NCBI GenBank assembly: GCA_964019055.1
Contig: OZ025224.1
Span: forward strand, 4,725,376-4,789,375
Length of the DNA stretch: 64,000 nucleotides
Direction of reading: 5' to 3'
Source: Anthopleura xanthogrammica
Taxonomy: Eukaryota; Cnidaria; Anthozoa; Actiniaria; Actiniidae
Of the stretch, positions 38,701 to 50,000 are shown piece after piece; the stretch's first letter is position 1; every line of letters begins with the position of its first letter. The notes under the pieces are model-generated. The model did no database searches. It saw only the letters and a program-made list of their open reading frames with translations, and had not been told where the DNA came from. The translations under genes were made by a program, and so were the position numbers.

Positions 38701-41700
38701 TACCTAATGAGATGCAAAAACATGAAAAAATTAATATCTCTGTATCCGTTGATGCATATCTCACAAAATAATATTCTTCTCTTTTCTTCACTCCAATTCA
38801 CTTCTCTTCTCTTTCCTTTTTTGCCTTTTTTTATTTTTTTTGCCTTTAATTTAGTTAATTGTCTTGCCTTTTCGATATTTTTCCGATATTTTTTCTTATA
38901 GCTTTTCCTTTCCCTATAATTACGGTACCCATCTCATTGCCACTGCAAATATACAGACAGCTTTTATCAGTTTTGATTATTGACCTGAAAATTTACTTTC
39001 AAACTAATGAAAAGCACATTTACAATTATATATCCTTTTTTCTTCAAGCATCACCTTCCGGCAGGACAAAGAGATTTGCAGTGGCTCCATGGAAAAAGAA
39101 ATGGAACAAGACCTCACTTACATACGCCTTTGTCAACTACGGAGACGACATGTCCACCTCGGATTTTGACTCGGTGATGATGAAAGCCTTCAAGATCTGG
39201 GCAGATCGAAGCCAACTCTGTTTTAAACAAGTTAAAGACGTTAAAAACGCCGATATTAAAATCTCGTAAGAAATCAATGGCATAGGGAATTATTCAGCAT
39301 GCGGTGGCGTGGTGCATAGACGTAAAGCAAAGGAAATTTAGATTAAAGGAGGCAGAGAGTGAAAAGAGAGAAGTCAGTAGTTTATAAAATCTCTAAACAT
39401 AAATGTCATAAAATGACACTTGAGGTGCAGAGATTTTAAGATTTTACAGCACAGCAAGCAAATTTTCTTTGTTTTTAATAAAATAGAAATGCACGAAAGT
39501 GCTGTGTGCTCGCATGATGCACGCATCATTAACCAATCAGAAAGCGTTCGTGATTTGTACCCTGTATTGCATAATTGACCTTAATGAATAGAAGCTAAAA
39601 CTTTCTTTGCACTTTTCTGTTTACTAATCAGAATTTGCGAACAAATGATGTCAGACAAAACATTTTCCATATTATTATAATTATTAATGTATTTTTTATC
39701 GAAGGTTTGGTCGAAGAACTCATGCTTTTTGTGGCTACCCCTTCGATGGCCCAGGAAACGTTATGGGGCATACGTTCTATCCTCCAAATGGCAATATTCA
39801 TTTTGATGACGATGAGGATTTCACAGATGGTACATACTCTGGTAAAAACCTTTTAGCTGTCGCTGTGCACGAGATTGGTCACGTGATTGGTATAGGACAT
39901 TCAAGTGTTAAGAACTCGGTGATGTATCCACAGTACAAAGGTTATGATCGTAACCTTAGGCTACACGCTGATGATATCAATGCTGCTGCCTATTTGTATG
40001 GTAAGTGTAGGGAAAGAAGAAGGACGAACGGATGCTGCATCTATGAAATCTATGGATAGTGTCCCGCCTGTTAGATACTTTAATCTCGATATTTTCGAAA
40101 GCTAATGACTGTTTGTGATTTTTGGGATACTTTCCTTCGAAAGTCGGTATAAAAGACTAAATGTTAACCTTCACTGATCATGCTGGATCGTTGGCAGAGG
40201 TTCCACAAATGACCCTTCCCTTCCCTAAGTTTTCACGAAAAAAAATATTTTGGAACCAAAATGTTCAATTTCATCATAAGCACACCAAAACAAGATAGAT
40301 AACAAGCCAATTTTTATCTAAATCGGCCGGCCATCTTAAGTGACCGACCAAGGTTTGATTCTTACGGACTATGACTCTTAATAGGAAGTGCTTATCTACC
40401 AGCTGATCTGAGAAAAAATATTAGCCAATCAGAATCGAGAAAATTAGCACAACTTAGGTGTCATCCTTCGTAGCCCCGAGACTTGGGAAACGGTTATTTC
40501 TTTATTCTATTTTCCCACTCAGTAATGAATATCATAGTAAATGTAAACAAAATATCAAAAATATTTCCTGAAAATCTAGATTTATCTCAGATATAAACCT
40601 TTATAGTCAATTTTTTCATGGTTTCATGACACCTCAGTTTTGCAGTGACGTTATTTCTAAGTCACTATTTCAGATCAGCTGGTAATGTAGCTTGTAGTCT
40701 TCGTCCTAAAATCAAAATGGAATTGAAAAAAATTAAGGATAATAATAATATTGTGAATAATAAAATCAAAACAATTCTGTAGCCTCCTGCGCAGCCGCTG
40801 TGAAGCGCTTCCGCTTCCCGTCATTTCCCCCACTAGCGTCTGCTCCAACTCGAACAACATTCATTTCTACGAATAGAATTTCACCAACCAGATAGAGCCC
40901 CACAATAGTTCAAGAGTTCACGGTTTTCTTTTGTATTACTATGGTTATATATCGTAAGATTTCCAATCTGTACTTAACAACTGACGATGGCAGTTGAATC
41001 TTTACATGTCTTGTGATGAAAATGTCAATTGGTTATTTCGTGATTTTCCCCATTTTAGGCGGACCTACAGTCATACCACCAACACATCGTGAGTACCGGA
41101 CAGTCGATTTATTAATTGATTATGCGTGAAAGGAGACTTTCCAAAAGTCCTCTGTCCTCTTTTTTTTTTTTGCTGTTGGGACTGAGGACTTTTCATCTCT
41201 GCTTCGCGCCAAATTTACCGACGGGTTTTTCCGTCGGTGAATAAATTATATCAAACAGACAATCAACCGAGATTGGCGACATTTTTTGCGCGAAACGGAA
41301 ATCGAATCCCTGCAAGGAAACAAGTCCTCCACTCGCGACGACTCGTAATACGCTCGAGCTCGCCAAATTTTCTTTACATCCATGAACAGGGAGAGGAAAA
41401 GAGAGTGGACAACTTGAAGCAAGGCTAGCGTGAAAGTGGAAATGAAAATACATAAAAAAAGAAAATTACAAAAGTTACAAAACTCGAAGTGAGAACTTTT
41501 ATTTATTTTCGTAGACTTTGTAAGAATTTTCTTCGCATCATTTAATATATGTTGTTCTATATTGTCTTTTTGCAAAAGGTCCATGTCAAGATTCATTATC
41601 GTACTGTCGCATTCAGAGGAGGGTCATCAGGGTTATCCCATGATGCATAGCGCTTACCAATTGTAAACATTTAACCGTCCCGGTGTTGAAGAATCGAATT

Positions 41701-43772
41701 CAAAGTCGTTTTTAAAGACATGATTAACCAACAAAATCGTGAACAATGAACGTAGGGTTAACGTGTGTTGTTTTTTAACAATCCTACTTATGTTTACATC
41801 AACAGGTAATGATATTTTTGGAATGGCTCATTAAACAATTGATATTTTAAAAAGGAGACGTGATACGCTTCAAATATTCGAGCGTCAGATGTTGTAGGCA
41901 AAACGCTTATTTCTCAGGAATTATAAGAGTATTTTTCGTTTTAATACCATCATATCTAGCTTAAGGGTTAATTCATACTTGTATATAAAAGTACTCTAAA
42001 GTATTCCAGGTTTTAGATGTGCTTAGGACCTCTGAAAATAGCCATTTATTGACACTTCATGACGAAGAACTGAAAATTGGAAATGTATAAATAATAAACG
42101 GACATTCAGTAAAATCAGCTCAAACAAAGTGATGACGTCATGAAAGAATTGATAATATATAATAAAACGCAATGCATCATGGGATAACCCTAGACCCTCC
42201 TCTGTGTCGCATTTATATTAAGTTATGCAAAACCAAATGCTAATGCGGTATTTGCAGTACGTATTGTCATCTTATTACATTTGAAACAGTTTTACTAATT
42301 TTTATTTTGTTTATGTATTTATTTTTTTATTTTTCATTTTATTTTTTTTCTTATTTATTAAAGCAGATTTCTTTGTTATTCTTTTCAGCTAAACCCACTG
42401 TCAGTGAGTACCCTCATGCCATATTGTACATAGCACCTGGATATTATGATGCAATAACCAACCTCCCTTTCTATACTGGGGGTGGGGGGTGGGGCTAAGA
42501 ATAAAAGAATATCAAAGACTAGTATTCGTTCCATGAGTATTCGTTGCTTTATACTTCTTTAATTAGCCCAAAGTGAAGAGAGCCTGGATCGGGGAGGGAG
42601 GGGGGGGGGGGGGGGGGGTGTGGGATCCAGGCTCATGGAACGAATACTAGTCTTTGATATTCTTTTATTCTTTTATTCTTTATGGAAATGAAAATACATA
42701 AAAAAAGGAAATTACAAAAGTTACAAAACTCGAAGTGAGAACTTTTATTTATTTTCGCATCATTTAATATATGTTGTTTTATATTGTCTTTTTGCAAAAG
42801 GTCCATGTCAAGATTCATTACCGAACTGTGCCAAATATATTAAGTTTTGCAAAACAAGCGCTAGTATGAGAAAATACTGTCGACGCACTTGCGGTTTTTG
42901 CAGTACGTATTGTCATCTTATTATATTTGTAACAGTTTTACTAATTTTTATTTTGTTTATGTATTTATTTTTCATTTTTCATTAATTTTAATTTTAATTT
43001 TAATTTTATTTATTAAAACAGATTTCTTTGTTATTCTTTTCAGATAAACCCGTTGTCAGTGAGTATCCTCATGTCATATTGTACATAGCACCTCGATATT
43101 ATGATACAATAACCAACTTCCCTTTCTTTACTGGGGGTGGGGGTGGGGCTAAGAATTAAAGAATATCAAAGACTAGTATTCGTTCCATGATTATTCGTTG
43201 CTTTATACTTCTTTAATTAGCCCAAAGTTAAGAGAGCCTGAATCGAGGAGGGGGGAGGGGGGTGTGGGATCCAGATGTAAGCTAAATTTTGGTCATTTGT
43301 CAGTTATATTTCATGTCTTTTGTCAGTTGTCAGTTAAATTTCAGGCTTCTTGTCATTTGCCAGTAAACCCCATTCAGATCCTTAGTTAGTTAAGTAATGA
43401 ACAAGTAATTAAATACCCAAGTTTATATAAAAACACATACAACAACACGATCAAACTGGAAATGATGCGGTAGGAGCTAGGGGATCTCGGCTGATGGCTG
43501 CATAGAGCCAAAACGTTACCCTTCCCTATAGGAATATTTTCCTTCAAAAATGTTCGAATTTTGCAGACTAAAAATCATGAAAATTGTTCGTCCCTGTGTC
43601 ACAATCTATTTGTCATTTTCTGATTAACTATGTTTTTTTTTATAACGCAGAATGTGTAGATGAGTATCCAACACGGAAATGCAAATGGTACAAAGCTAAA
43701 GGACATTGTGGGCACCCTATGGTTGCAATTCTTTGCCGCAAGACATGCCAAACTCCTAATTCAAATTGTTAG
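35771..43772 (+). CDS. Matrix-metalloproteinase-like protease with one ShKT domain, gene B
   Basis: Secreted M10-type zinc endopeptidase of about 322 residues, apparently intact. Exons: 35771-35872 (signal peptide, core FLLYSLLLLT), 36565-36736 (propeptide, cysteine switch PRCGVPD), 39049-39265 (RTKR processing site, [13 protein letters not shown]), 39705-40000 (zinc site), 41059-41088, 42389-42403 and 43044-43058 (Pro/Thr linker, the last two duplicated 15-nt microexons) and 43651-43772 (ShKT and stop), with the exon running on to 43778 and a likely 3' UTR exon from 44460. All phases agree. [13 protein letters not shown] and the Met-turn NSVMYP are present. The ShKT domain has six Cys and ends directly on the last one. 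There is no hemopexin domain. The family cleaves extracellular matrix or secreted substrates; the actual substrate is unknown. Confidence 0.88.
36201..36474. mobile_element. MITE with 23-bp perfect inverted repeats
   Basis: TGGAAAGCCGTTACTGCC at 36201 and its reverse complement ending at 36474 form perfect 23-bp inverted ends around 228 bases of non-coding sequence. It lies in the first intron of gene B. Confidence 0.88.
37183..37960. mobile_element. Composite foldback/TIR element, inverted copy in gene B intron
   Basis: Reverse-complement relative of the two elements in the gene A array. TIR ends CATACCGAGATTT and AAATCTCGGTATG bound a 674-bp element (37183-37856), followed by the CATGGAAAGTGC palindrome (37869-37952). 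It has only one copy of the internal module that is doubled in the array copies, which explains its shorter length. Confidence 0.85.
38064..38170. repeat. Foldback element
   Basis: GAGTGTTTCATTAGAGTTTC at 38064 pairs imperfectly with GGAAACCCTAATGAAACAC ending at 38170. Downstream, TTTTGCACTGTGTTACA occurs three times in tandem at about 38540-38581. Both lie in the second intron of gene B. Confidence 0.7.
39705..40000 (+). CDS. Zinc-site catalytic exon of metalloproteinase gene B
   Basis: 296-nt exon with FGRRTH at its start, [23 protein letters not shown] and the Met-turn NSVMYPQ, ending in [13 protein letters not shown]. Acceptor ATCGAAG, donor GTAAGT. It is nearly identical to 50138-50433 in gene C. 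Confidence 0.93.
40399..40682. mobile_element. MITE with CAGCTGATCTGA inverted repeats, copy 2
   Basis: Inverted ends at 40400-40411 and 40670-40681. The sequence is the reverse-oriented relative of 28793-29070, sharing ATTAGCCAATCAGAATCGA and AAATCTAGATTTATCTCAG. It lies in the gene B intron after the zinc-site exon. Confidence 0.85.
41605..42213. mobile_element. Mutator-like MITE with 9-bp target-site duplication
   Basis: The element 41614-42204 (591 bp) starts CAGAGGAGGGTCATCAGGG and ends CCCTAGACCCTCCTCTG, with TIRs of about 35 bp that also share ATCCCATGATGCAT. Identical 9-bp copies of TGTCGCATT flank it (41605-41613 and 42205-42213). A 9-bp duplication is typical of Mutator-like elements. 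It is non-autonomous, with no ORF. Confidence 0.9.
42498..42671. repeat. Inverted repeat around a G-run in gene B
   Basis: Arms at 42498-42536 and 42633-42671 (39 bp, nearly perfect, containing ATCAAAGACTAGTATTCG) flank a spacer with a long G tract. The right arm is an inverted copy of the segment-end sequence that is repeated in direct orientation at about 43150-43190. Confidence 0.85.
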
Positions 43773-43778
43773 AACAAG
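43651..43778 (+). CDS. ShKT exon of metalloproteinase gene B
   Basis: The acceptor is ATAACGCAG. Six Cys are read in ShKT order with CRKTC near the end; TAG at 43770-43772 follows the last Cys directly. Six non-coding bases follow, then the donor GTAATG at 43779, so the final intron lies in the 3' UTR. Confidence 0.88.
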
Positions 43779-43951
43779 GTAATGTTTACGTACAGTTGTA
43801 AAGCGAATTAACCAGAAAACTCATGCTGTTCTTTCTTTATATTACATTTAAAAAAATGATTTTCGGAATAGATACCTCAAGGACATGTGTGGCTCAGTCG
43901 ACTGCATTACAATTTTTCATTGACAAGTATCCTTGAAACTTTTCATTGCTC

Positions 43952-44400
43952 GCTTAGACCGAATTTATATGTCAAAGTTCACATGTGCCGAATCTAATGC
44001 AAATAAAATCAAACAATAGGTTTCCCTCATTTGCATTCGATTCAGCACATGTGAAATTCCACGTCTAAACCGAGCCTTAGACGATTAGCAAGTTTTCCTT
44101 GACAAATTTAAATAAACAAAGTTTCCTTGCTCTTGTAGATGATGAATAAGTTTTCCTTGACAAGTCTCGATCAGTAAAGTAACAGGCTGGGGACTAATCT
44201 CATTAATATTCCTTGCCACATTTTCCTAGCTGTCCGTCTACACAAGCAAATTTCATCCTAATTGAACATCTTTCTTTGTCAAGGAAAAATTTTTCATTTT
44301 ACTCTATCTACAAGAGCAATTTTTCCTTGTCAAGGGAAACTTGTCATGATCAAGGAAAAATTGCTGGTGTAGATGCCGCTATAGGCTATGAGTTGCTTAC
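43952..44400. repeat. Foldback MITE and TTCCTTGACAAG repeats
   Basis: Arms at about 43952-44004 and 44026-44076 pair imperfectly (words TCACATGTGC and ATGCAAAT). From 44090 to 44360, variants of TTTCCTTGACAAG recur in both orientations. It lies in the 3' UTR intron of gene B. Confidence 0.6.
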
Positions 44401-44531
44401 TGAAAATTAGAAAATATATATATTGATTGATTGATTTTTATTTTTCTGTTCCTTAACAGATTTAAAAACATGAATGAAAGACACCTGATTTTTGGCAGCC
44501 AATGATGATAAATAATTTATATACCTATTTC

Positions 44532-44537
44532 AATAAA
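44532..44537 (+). terminator. Candidate poly(A) signal of gene B
   Basis: AATAAA about 70 bases into the putative 3' UTR exon that begins at 44460 after CTTAACAG. A second AATAAA-type signal is near 44796. Confidence 0.45.
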
Positions 44538-44799
44538 ATTAGTCACCTGAAAAGCTATAAAGCTGATACCGGCAAGGACTATGGGAAGAAAATACATTTT
44601 ACATGTTTCAAACTGCACTTCAAATTCATTACTATCGATGGATTTAAGATCTTTTACCAGTTACAATTTCACCACCTGTGAGCATCCTCAAGCTGTAGTT
44701 TGTATCTAAAAGCCTTACTTGTTGGATATGAAATGTTTCCCATGATCCTCAGCGTTCTAAGTTTTGTAGATTTTTGGTAACTTACTTTATTGAAATAAA

Positions 44800-46940
44800 T
44801 GTATATGAGATAAGACAATAAGATTGATTGGCATTTATTTCGCATGGTTCTAATACATAATATATAGTGCCCGCCCACTTTAGTTCGGAATTTCTGGCGA
44901 TGATAATCAAATGAATGTAATTTAGTTTATTTTGGTTAATAGTTGATGTACAATGGTACAAAACTCCCAATAAATAAATCTGTCTGCCTGTTTGTCTGTC
45001 TGTCGGTCTGTCTGGAATGTAAATGGAATAGTAGTATATTCAAACTGGTCTTTCATTCACGGTTCACTGATTAAGAATGGGGAGAATTGGAAGACGTTGT
45101 TCCTAATGGTTATCCAGTTAATCGGATCTCTCATTTCAGACCGCTTATCGGTGTCTTAAGCTCACACCCCTTCACTCCCCCTCTCTAAATCATCCTGAAT
45201 CATAAAATCTTACTTTACAAAATCTACCCCCTTACTCATCCTACGAAAGGAATCTGGGTCACACACTCTTAGGTGGATACGTCACGGCATTGCTAAGATC
45301 CTTCGGCACCTCTTGTACAGAGAGAGATTTGTCTTCCGGGAGATTGCCACCCAACCATCGGCCCCTTGACAAGCATCCATTGAATCCCGTTAGGCGATCG
45401 ATTCCAAGATACTTCTGACGGTTGATTTAAATTATATTTAATTTCCCAACCTGATCCGATAAACAAATGAACTTCAAGTTTCAGCTACTTCTGTGTGTGT
45501 TTTTTTTTTTTTTTTTTTGTAACTAAGCAACGCCCAACGGAACTTAAAAAAACGATGAAGGGTAACAATCCCGGCCCAAGTGCCGGAGTCGAGCACAAAG
45601 GGCTTTAGAGAGCCCCGGGATTCCTACCGACCAAATGCCCCGCAGTTCATCAAATCATTGTAAACATTATAATTTCCCCGAACTAAACTCTGAAAAATGT
45701 TATACTTAGCTTCTCCTGAATGTTTGAACTTCCTGGTGCTTGGGCTGGTGTCGTGTGGGCGGGAGGACGTGCCTTGTTTGGCCATAGCGGTTATTTTCTC
45801 TAATTCCCAAAAGTCCTACGCTACTTGCGAAAAGAGGCTGAATTCTGTTCTTGTGGTTCTTTAAATACTTTTGCATCAATTATACAGTGTGAATTCCTTT
45901 CGTTGGTATTGTTTGTTGTTTCTTAATCAGTTCCCGTGAATAGGACTGCGTGGCAGTGACGTCAAACTCAGATAAACAAACCGAATTTCTCATCTCCTTG
46001 AGTCCGATTTCTGCCGTTTAATGTTTAATGACCACTTTTTGGAAAGCAATGTTTTGTAATAAAAGATAAATATATAAAATGTGTTTCTCCGTTTTATTTT
46101 CAGTATAATATTACGCTTGTCTGAGTCATACATTTTTTTGCGGGCTATTTTTAGAATAGCCACGCAGCCCTAATTAAGACCAGTTTTAATAGATATATCT
46201 TAAATAACAAATCAGTATTATAGAATAGTATATCATGCATGAAAATAGTATGACTATAAAAAAAGTGTTAAATGTCATCATTGCTAACTGTGCAGATTTT
46301 TCATAATAATGGTCATACACTATGAAAAGTGCTTGGAAATATCAACCATGCCCCCACACATAATTTAAGATTTTTAGTCACATATTTAGACAGCATTTCC
46401 CCAATGCGGTTCAATTTTACGAACGATTTTACTGAGAATCGAAAAGCATTGTTTTGTGCTCGAAATTACTCATTGCTCTGGGATCGGGAACTACTGCAAG
46501 GGCAGGTATATAGATCGAGGCAGTAAATTAATATTTCGCCTAAATTTCATTCTTGATATAATTCCTCCTCTTCAAACCCAATACCGTCAACACTTACGAG
46601 TAAGTTTATCGAAAGCCCTAAATCCTTGAAACCAAACCATATAGCTTAACATGGCGACAATCAACCGAGGAACCTTCCAACGCATTCAAACATTGAAATC
46701 TTTATTTTTTCCGTACTTTAAGAAGTTCAAATAAAAGAACTTTATATTTCTGGGAAAATAAGGGAAAAATGGAGCATTCTGTTAATATTTGTATTGTCCT
46801 TGGAATTAAGAATGAATTAAGATAAAAAACATGGCTCAATTACTTCTATGACATTTCATCTTTAAAATCGTGTTATAAGATACTGCAAAAAGCTGCTAGC
46901 CTACGTCTGCTTCAGGTCCTTTATCTCGCATTTCAAACAG
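44800..46940. other. Intergenic region between metalloproteinase genes B and C
   Basis: No gene is supported. It has a (TGTC)n patch near 44985-45015, a T18 run near 45500 and AT-rich unique-looking sequence. A GC-rich patch at 45560-45650 may be an old repeat but was not identified. Confidence 0.5.
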
Positions 46941-46945
46941 CTTGA

Positions 46946-46952
46946 TATAAAG
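46946..46952 (+). promoter_or_regulatory. TATA-like box of metalloproteinase gene C
   Basis: TATAAAG 84 bases before the start codon of gene C. Consensus and spacing only. Confidence 0.25.
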
Positions 46953-47029
46953 AAGCCAGTAACAGTTCACAAGATACAGCAAAGGCGAAGCGACCTCGTC
47001 CAAAAAAAAACAGCCAGAAGAGAAGAAAA

Positions 47030-50000
47030 ATGGCTGAAATCTTAAATGTAATACTTCTATGGGGCTTCTTCTATGTCTTGTGTGTTGGACAGGCTACAGC
47101 TTTCAAACTCGAAGATCTTGACTACGCTAAGGTTTGTCAATTGAGTAGTAACGAAGTATGATGTCATCAAATTCCAAAATTTTGCAATTAAATTTAGTTT
47201 TGAAATGTTCGTATTTGAAGAGAACACGACGTTGCCTACATTTCTGCCAATTTTGAGGCTGCTTCAAATTAAGCTCTAGAAATTGAGGTATCGGACATTT
47301 TTAAAAGCTCCAAAATCCCCATACAATTTTTCCTATTTTGCACAGGAGCTAATCACGTTAGCTCCAGCGAAATATGAGAAAATTTTTGGGGACATTTTTG
47401 TTTTAAATATGTCATCTGTTTTTCGCTCTATCACTCTGAAAATTCACACCATACAATATTTTATCATGTAGTTTCTGAAAAAAACTTTTTGTGACCTCAT
47501 CACCTCGGTACTCTATTGATTATATTTTTTAGTACAATTTAACTTTTTTTCTATTCTTCTTGATTTAAATGTTTACCAGAACTATAGTAATTGATTACGG
47601 CTGGCAAAAGATAAGAAATTATTTATCCAAAGCATAACTTTTCGATTTTAATCAACCAGCATCAGAGAAAATGCATTGGTTGGATTCGGAACTTGACTCG
47701 AGCTTGACTAATAATTCTTAGCAATGCATTAGACAATGTTCACAACCAGGTGTCCGGAACACGCACGAACCGTCCAATCACAGCGCGCTTCGACGCTTAG
47801 CCAAGCGGCCCTTGCTCCAAAAACACGCGTTTCAAAGAATTTAGAGAAAAAAGTTGAAGTATACGTGTTGTTTAAGAAATCAAAATAAATCTTTGCGATC
47901 CACCTACCCAAATTCTGTGAGATATATGACTTTTAAGACTCGGGCGAGGGCCGCTTGAATTACAACAACAATACTTTTTGCGCTTAGTTTTTTGTACAGC
48001 TGGAAACTGGACAAATTAGTTAGTACAGAGTTATTATATAAGAAAATAAACACTTACAAGCCAATGTGAAGCTGGTCAACATTTTTAATGCAATTCAATT
48101 TTCTTTCCTTCTCTTGTGTATTCTATTTTATTCGAGTTATGTATTTATTTATCTTATTTTGATCATGAAAAAAAGATGCTCTCCATTGATTCGTTGCCTT
48201 TCCCTTTACAATACTGTTGCGATTTAAAGTAAGTATAAGTCTTCTCAATTTCTATCCAGAATTTTTTGAATGAGTTCCACTATCTTTCTCCCGAAAAAAC
48301 TGGTAATCATGACTTGAAAACAGCTGTTGAACTCTTCCAACGATACATGCATCTGCCAGTCACCGGTGACCTTGACGAAAACACCATCACCGAAATGAAT
48401 AAGCCGCGATGTGGATTTCCTGATATAGAGGAGGACGAGGATACAGGTATATAAATAAGATTAAGAGGCCTTTTAATTTTGGCACAAAATGCCGTGAAGG
48501 TAGAAAAAAATGCTATAAGATGCTATACCTTGCCCTGGCTTGCCTCACTTTGCCTTTATTTGATTATTTTTTCCTTTCTTTTCCTTTCCTTGCCTTTCCT
48601 TGCTTTGCTTTGTCTTAAATCTTTCCTTGCCTTGCTTTGCCTTCCTTCCGCTTATATCTTTATTGCATTCAACTCCGTAAGACACGTTACGCTACTGTTG
48701 TAAGATACTTGAGTTGAACCCGATTTTGAAAATGATAGTTATTAGACTCCGTGTTGAATGCCAAATGAGTCGTTTGATATTTCTGCAACAAAAAGAGATA
48801 TCAACAAACTTTAAACGCGATTCTGACTCTTTGTAAACAGCTCTTCCATATAAGCGTTAAAACTTGAAGGAAAATTTTTCTTCCAAATAGATTTTAAATG
48901 ACAGAATGAATGAAAGAATGACATCTAATTTACATAACTTTGTTTTCACCACACCTTTCCTTGCCTTGCCTTGCCTTTCTTTCTTTTTGCTTTTTTCTTC
49001 TCTTCTTTTCCCTTCTTTTCTTTTCCTTTCTCTCCTCTCCTCTCCTCTCCTCTTTTCTTCTCTTCACTCCACTCCACCTCTCTTCTCTTTCCTTTTTTGC
49101 CTTTTTTTCTTTTTTTGCCTTTAATTTAGTTAATTGTCTTGCCTTTTCGATATTTTTTCGATATTTTTTCTTATAGCTTTTCCTTTCCCTATAATTACGG
49201 TACCCATCTCATTGCCACTGCAAATATACAGAGAGCTTTTATCAGTTTTGATTTTTGACCTGAAAATCTTCTTTCAAACTAATGAAAAGCACATTTCATT
49301 TATATATCCTTTGTTCTTCAAGCATCACCTTCCGGCAGGACAAAGAGATTTGCAGTGGCTCCATGGAAAAAGAAATGGAACAAGACCTCACTTACATACG
49401 CCTTTGTCAACTACGGAGACGACATGACCACCACGGGTTTTGACTCGGTGATGAAGAAAGCCTTCAAGATCTGGGCAGATCGAAGCCAACTCAGTTTTAA
49501 ACAAGTTAGAGCAAACGTTGAAAAGGCCGATATTAAAATCTCGTAAGAAATCAATGGCGTAGGGGAATTATTCAGCATGCGGTGGCGTGGTGCACATGGA
49601 CCGCGCAGCGTAATTTGGATTGGGGGGGGGGGGGGGGGCTAACGACCACCAAATACTGGAAGACCTAAGGGGCTTGGGGGCATGCTCCCATTATTGGGGA
49701 GCTATAGCCCCCCAGCCCCCCTGCTCCGCGGTCCCTGGTGCATAGACGTAAAGCAAAGGAAATTTAGATTAAAGGAGGCGGAGAAAGAAAAGAGAGAAGT
49801 CAGTAGTTTTTAAAATCTCTAAACATAAACTTGAGGTGCAGAGATTTTAAGATTTTACAGCACAGCAAGCAAATTTTCTTTGTCTTTTATAAAATACAAA
49901 TGTATGAAAGTGATGTGTGCTCGCATAATGCACGCATCATTAACCAATCAGAAAGTGTACGTGATTTGTACCCTGTATTGCATAATTGACCTTAATGCAT

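Larger units (their letters stand above)
41455..43275. repeat. Tandem segmental duplication inside gene B
   Basis: A segment with AATTACAAAAGTTACAAAAC, TTTTTGCAAAAGGTCCATG, a T-rich tract, a 15-nt microexon and GACTAGTATTCGTTCCATGA occurs at about 41455-42630 (including the 591-bp MITE) and again at about 42690-43275. The second copy lacks the MITE. It duplicates one linker microexon (42389-42403 and 43044-43058). Confidence 0.88.

Noticed and set aside
43951..44076. Possible structured RNA
   Set aside because: The imperfect inverted repeat is better explained as a MITE; no RNA family features were seen.
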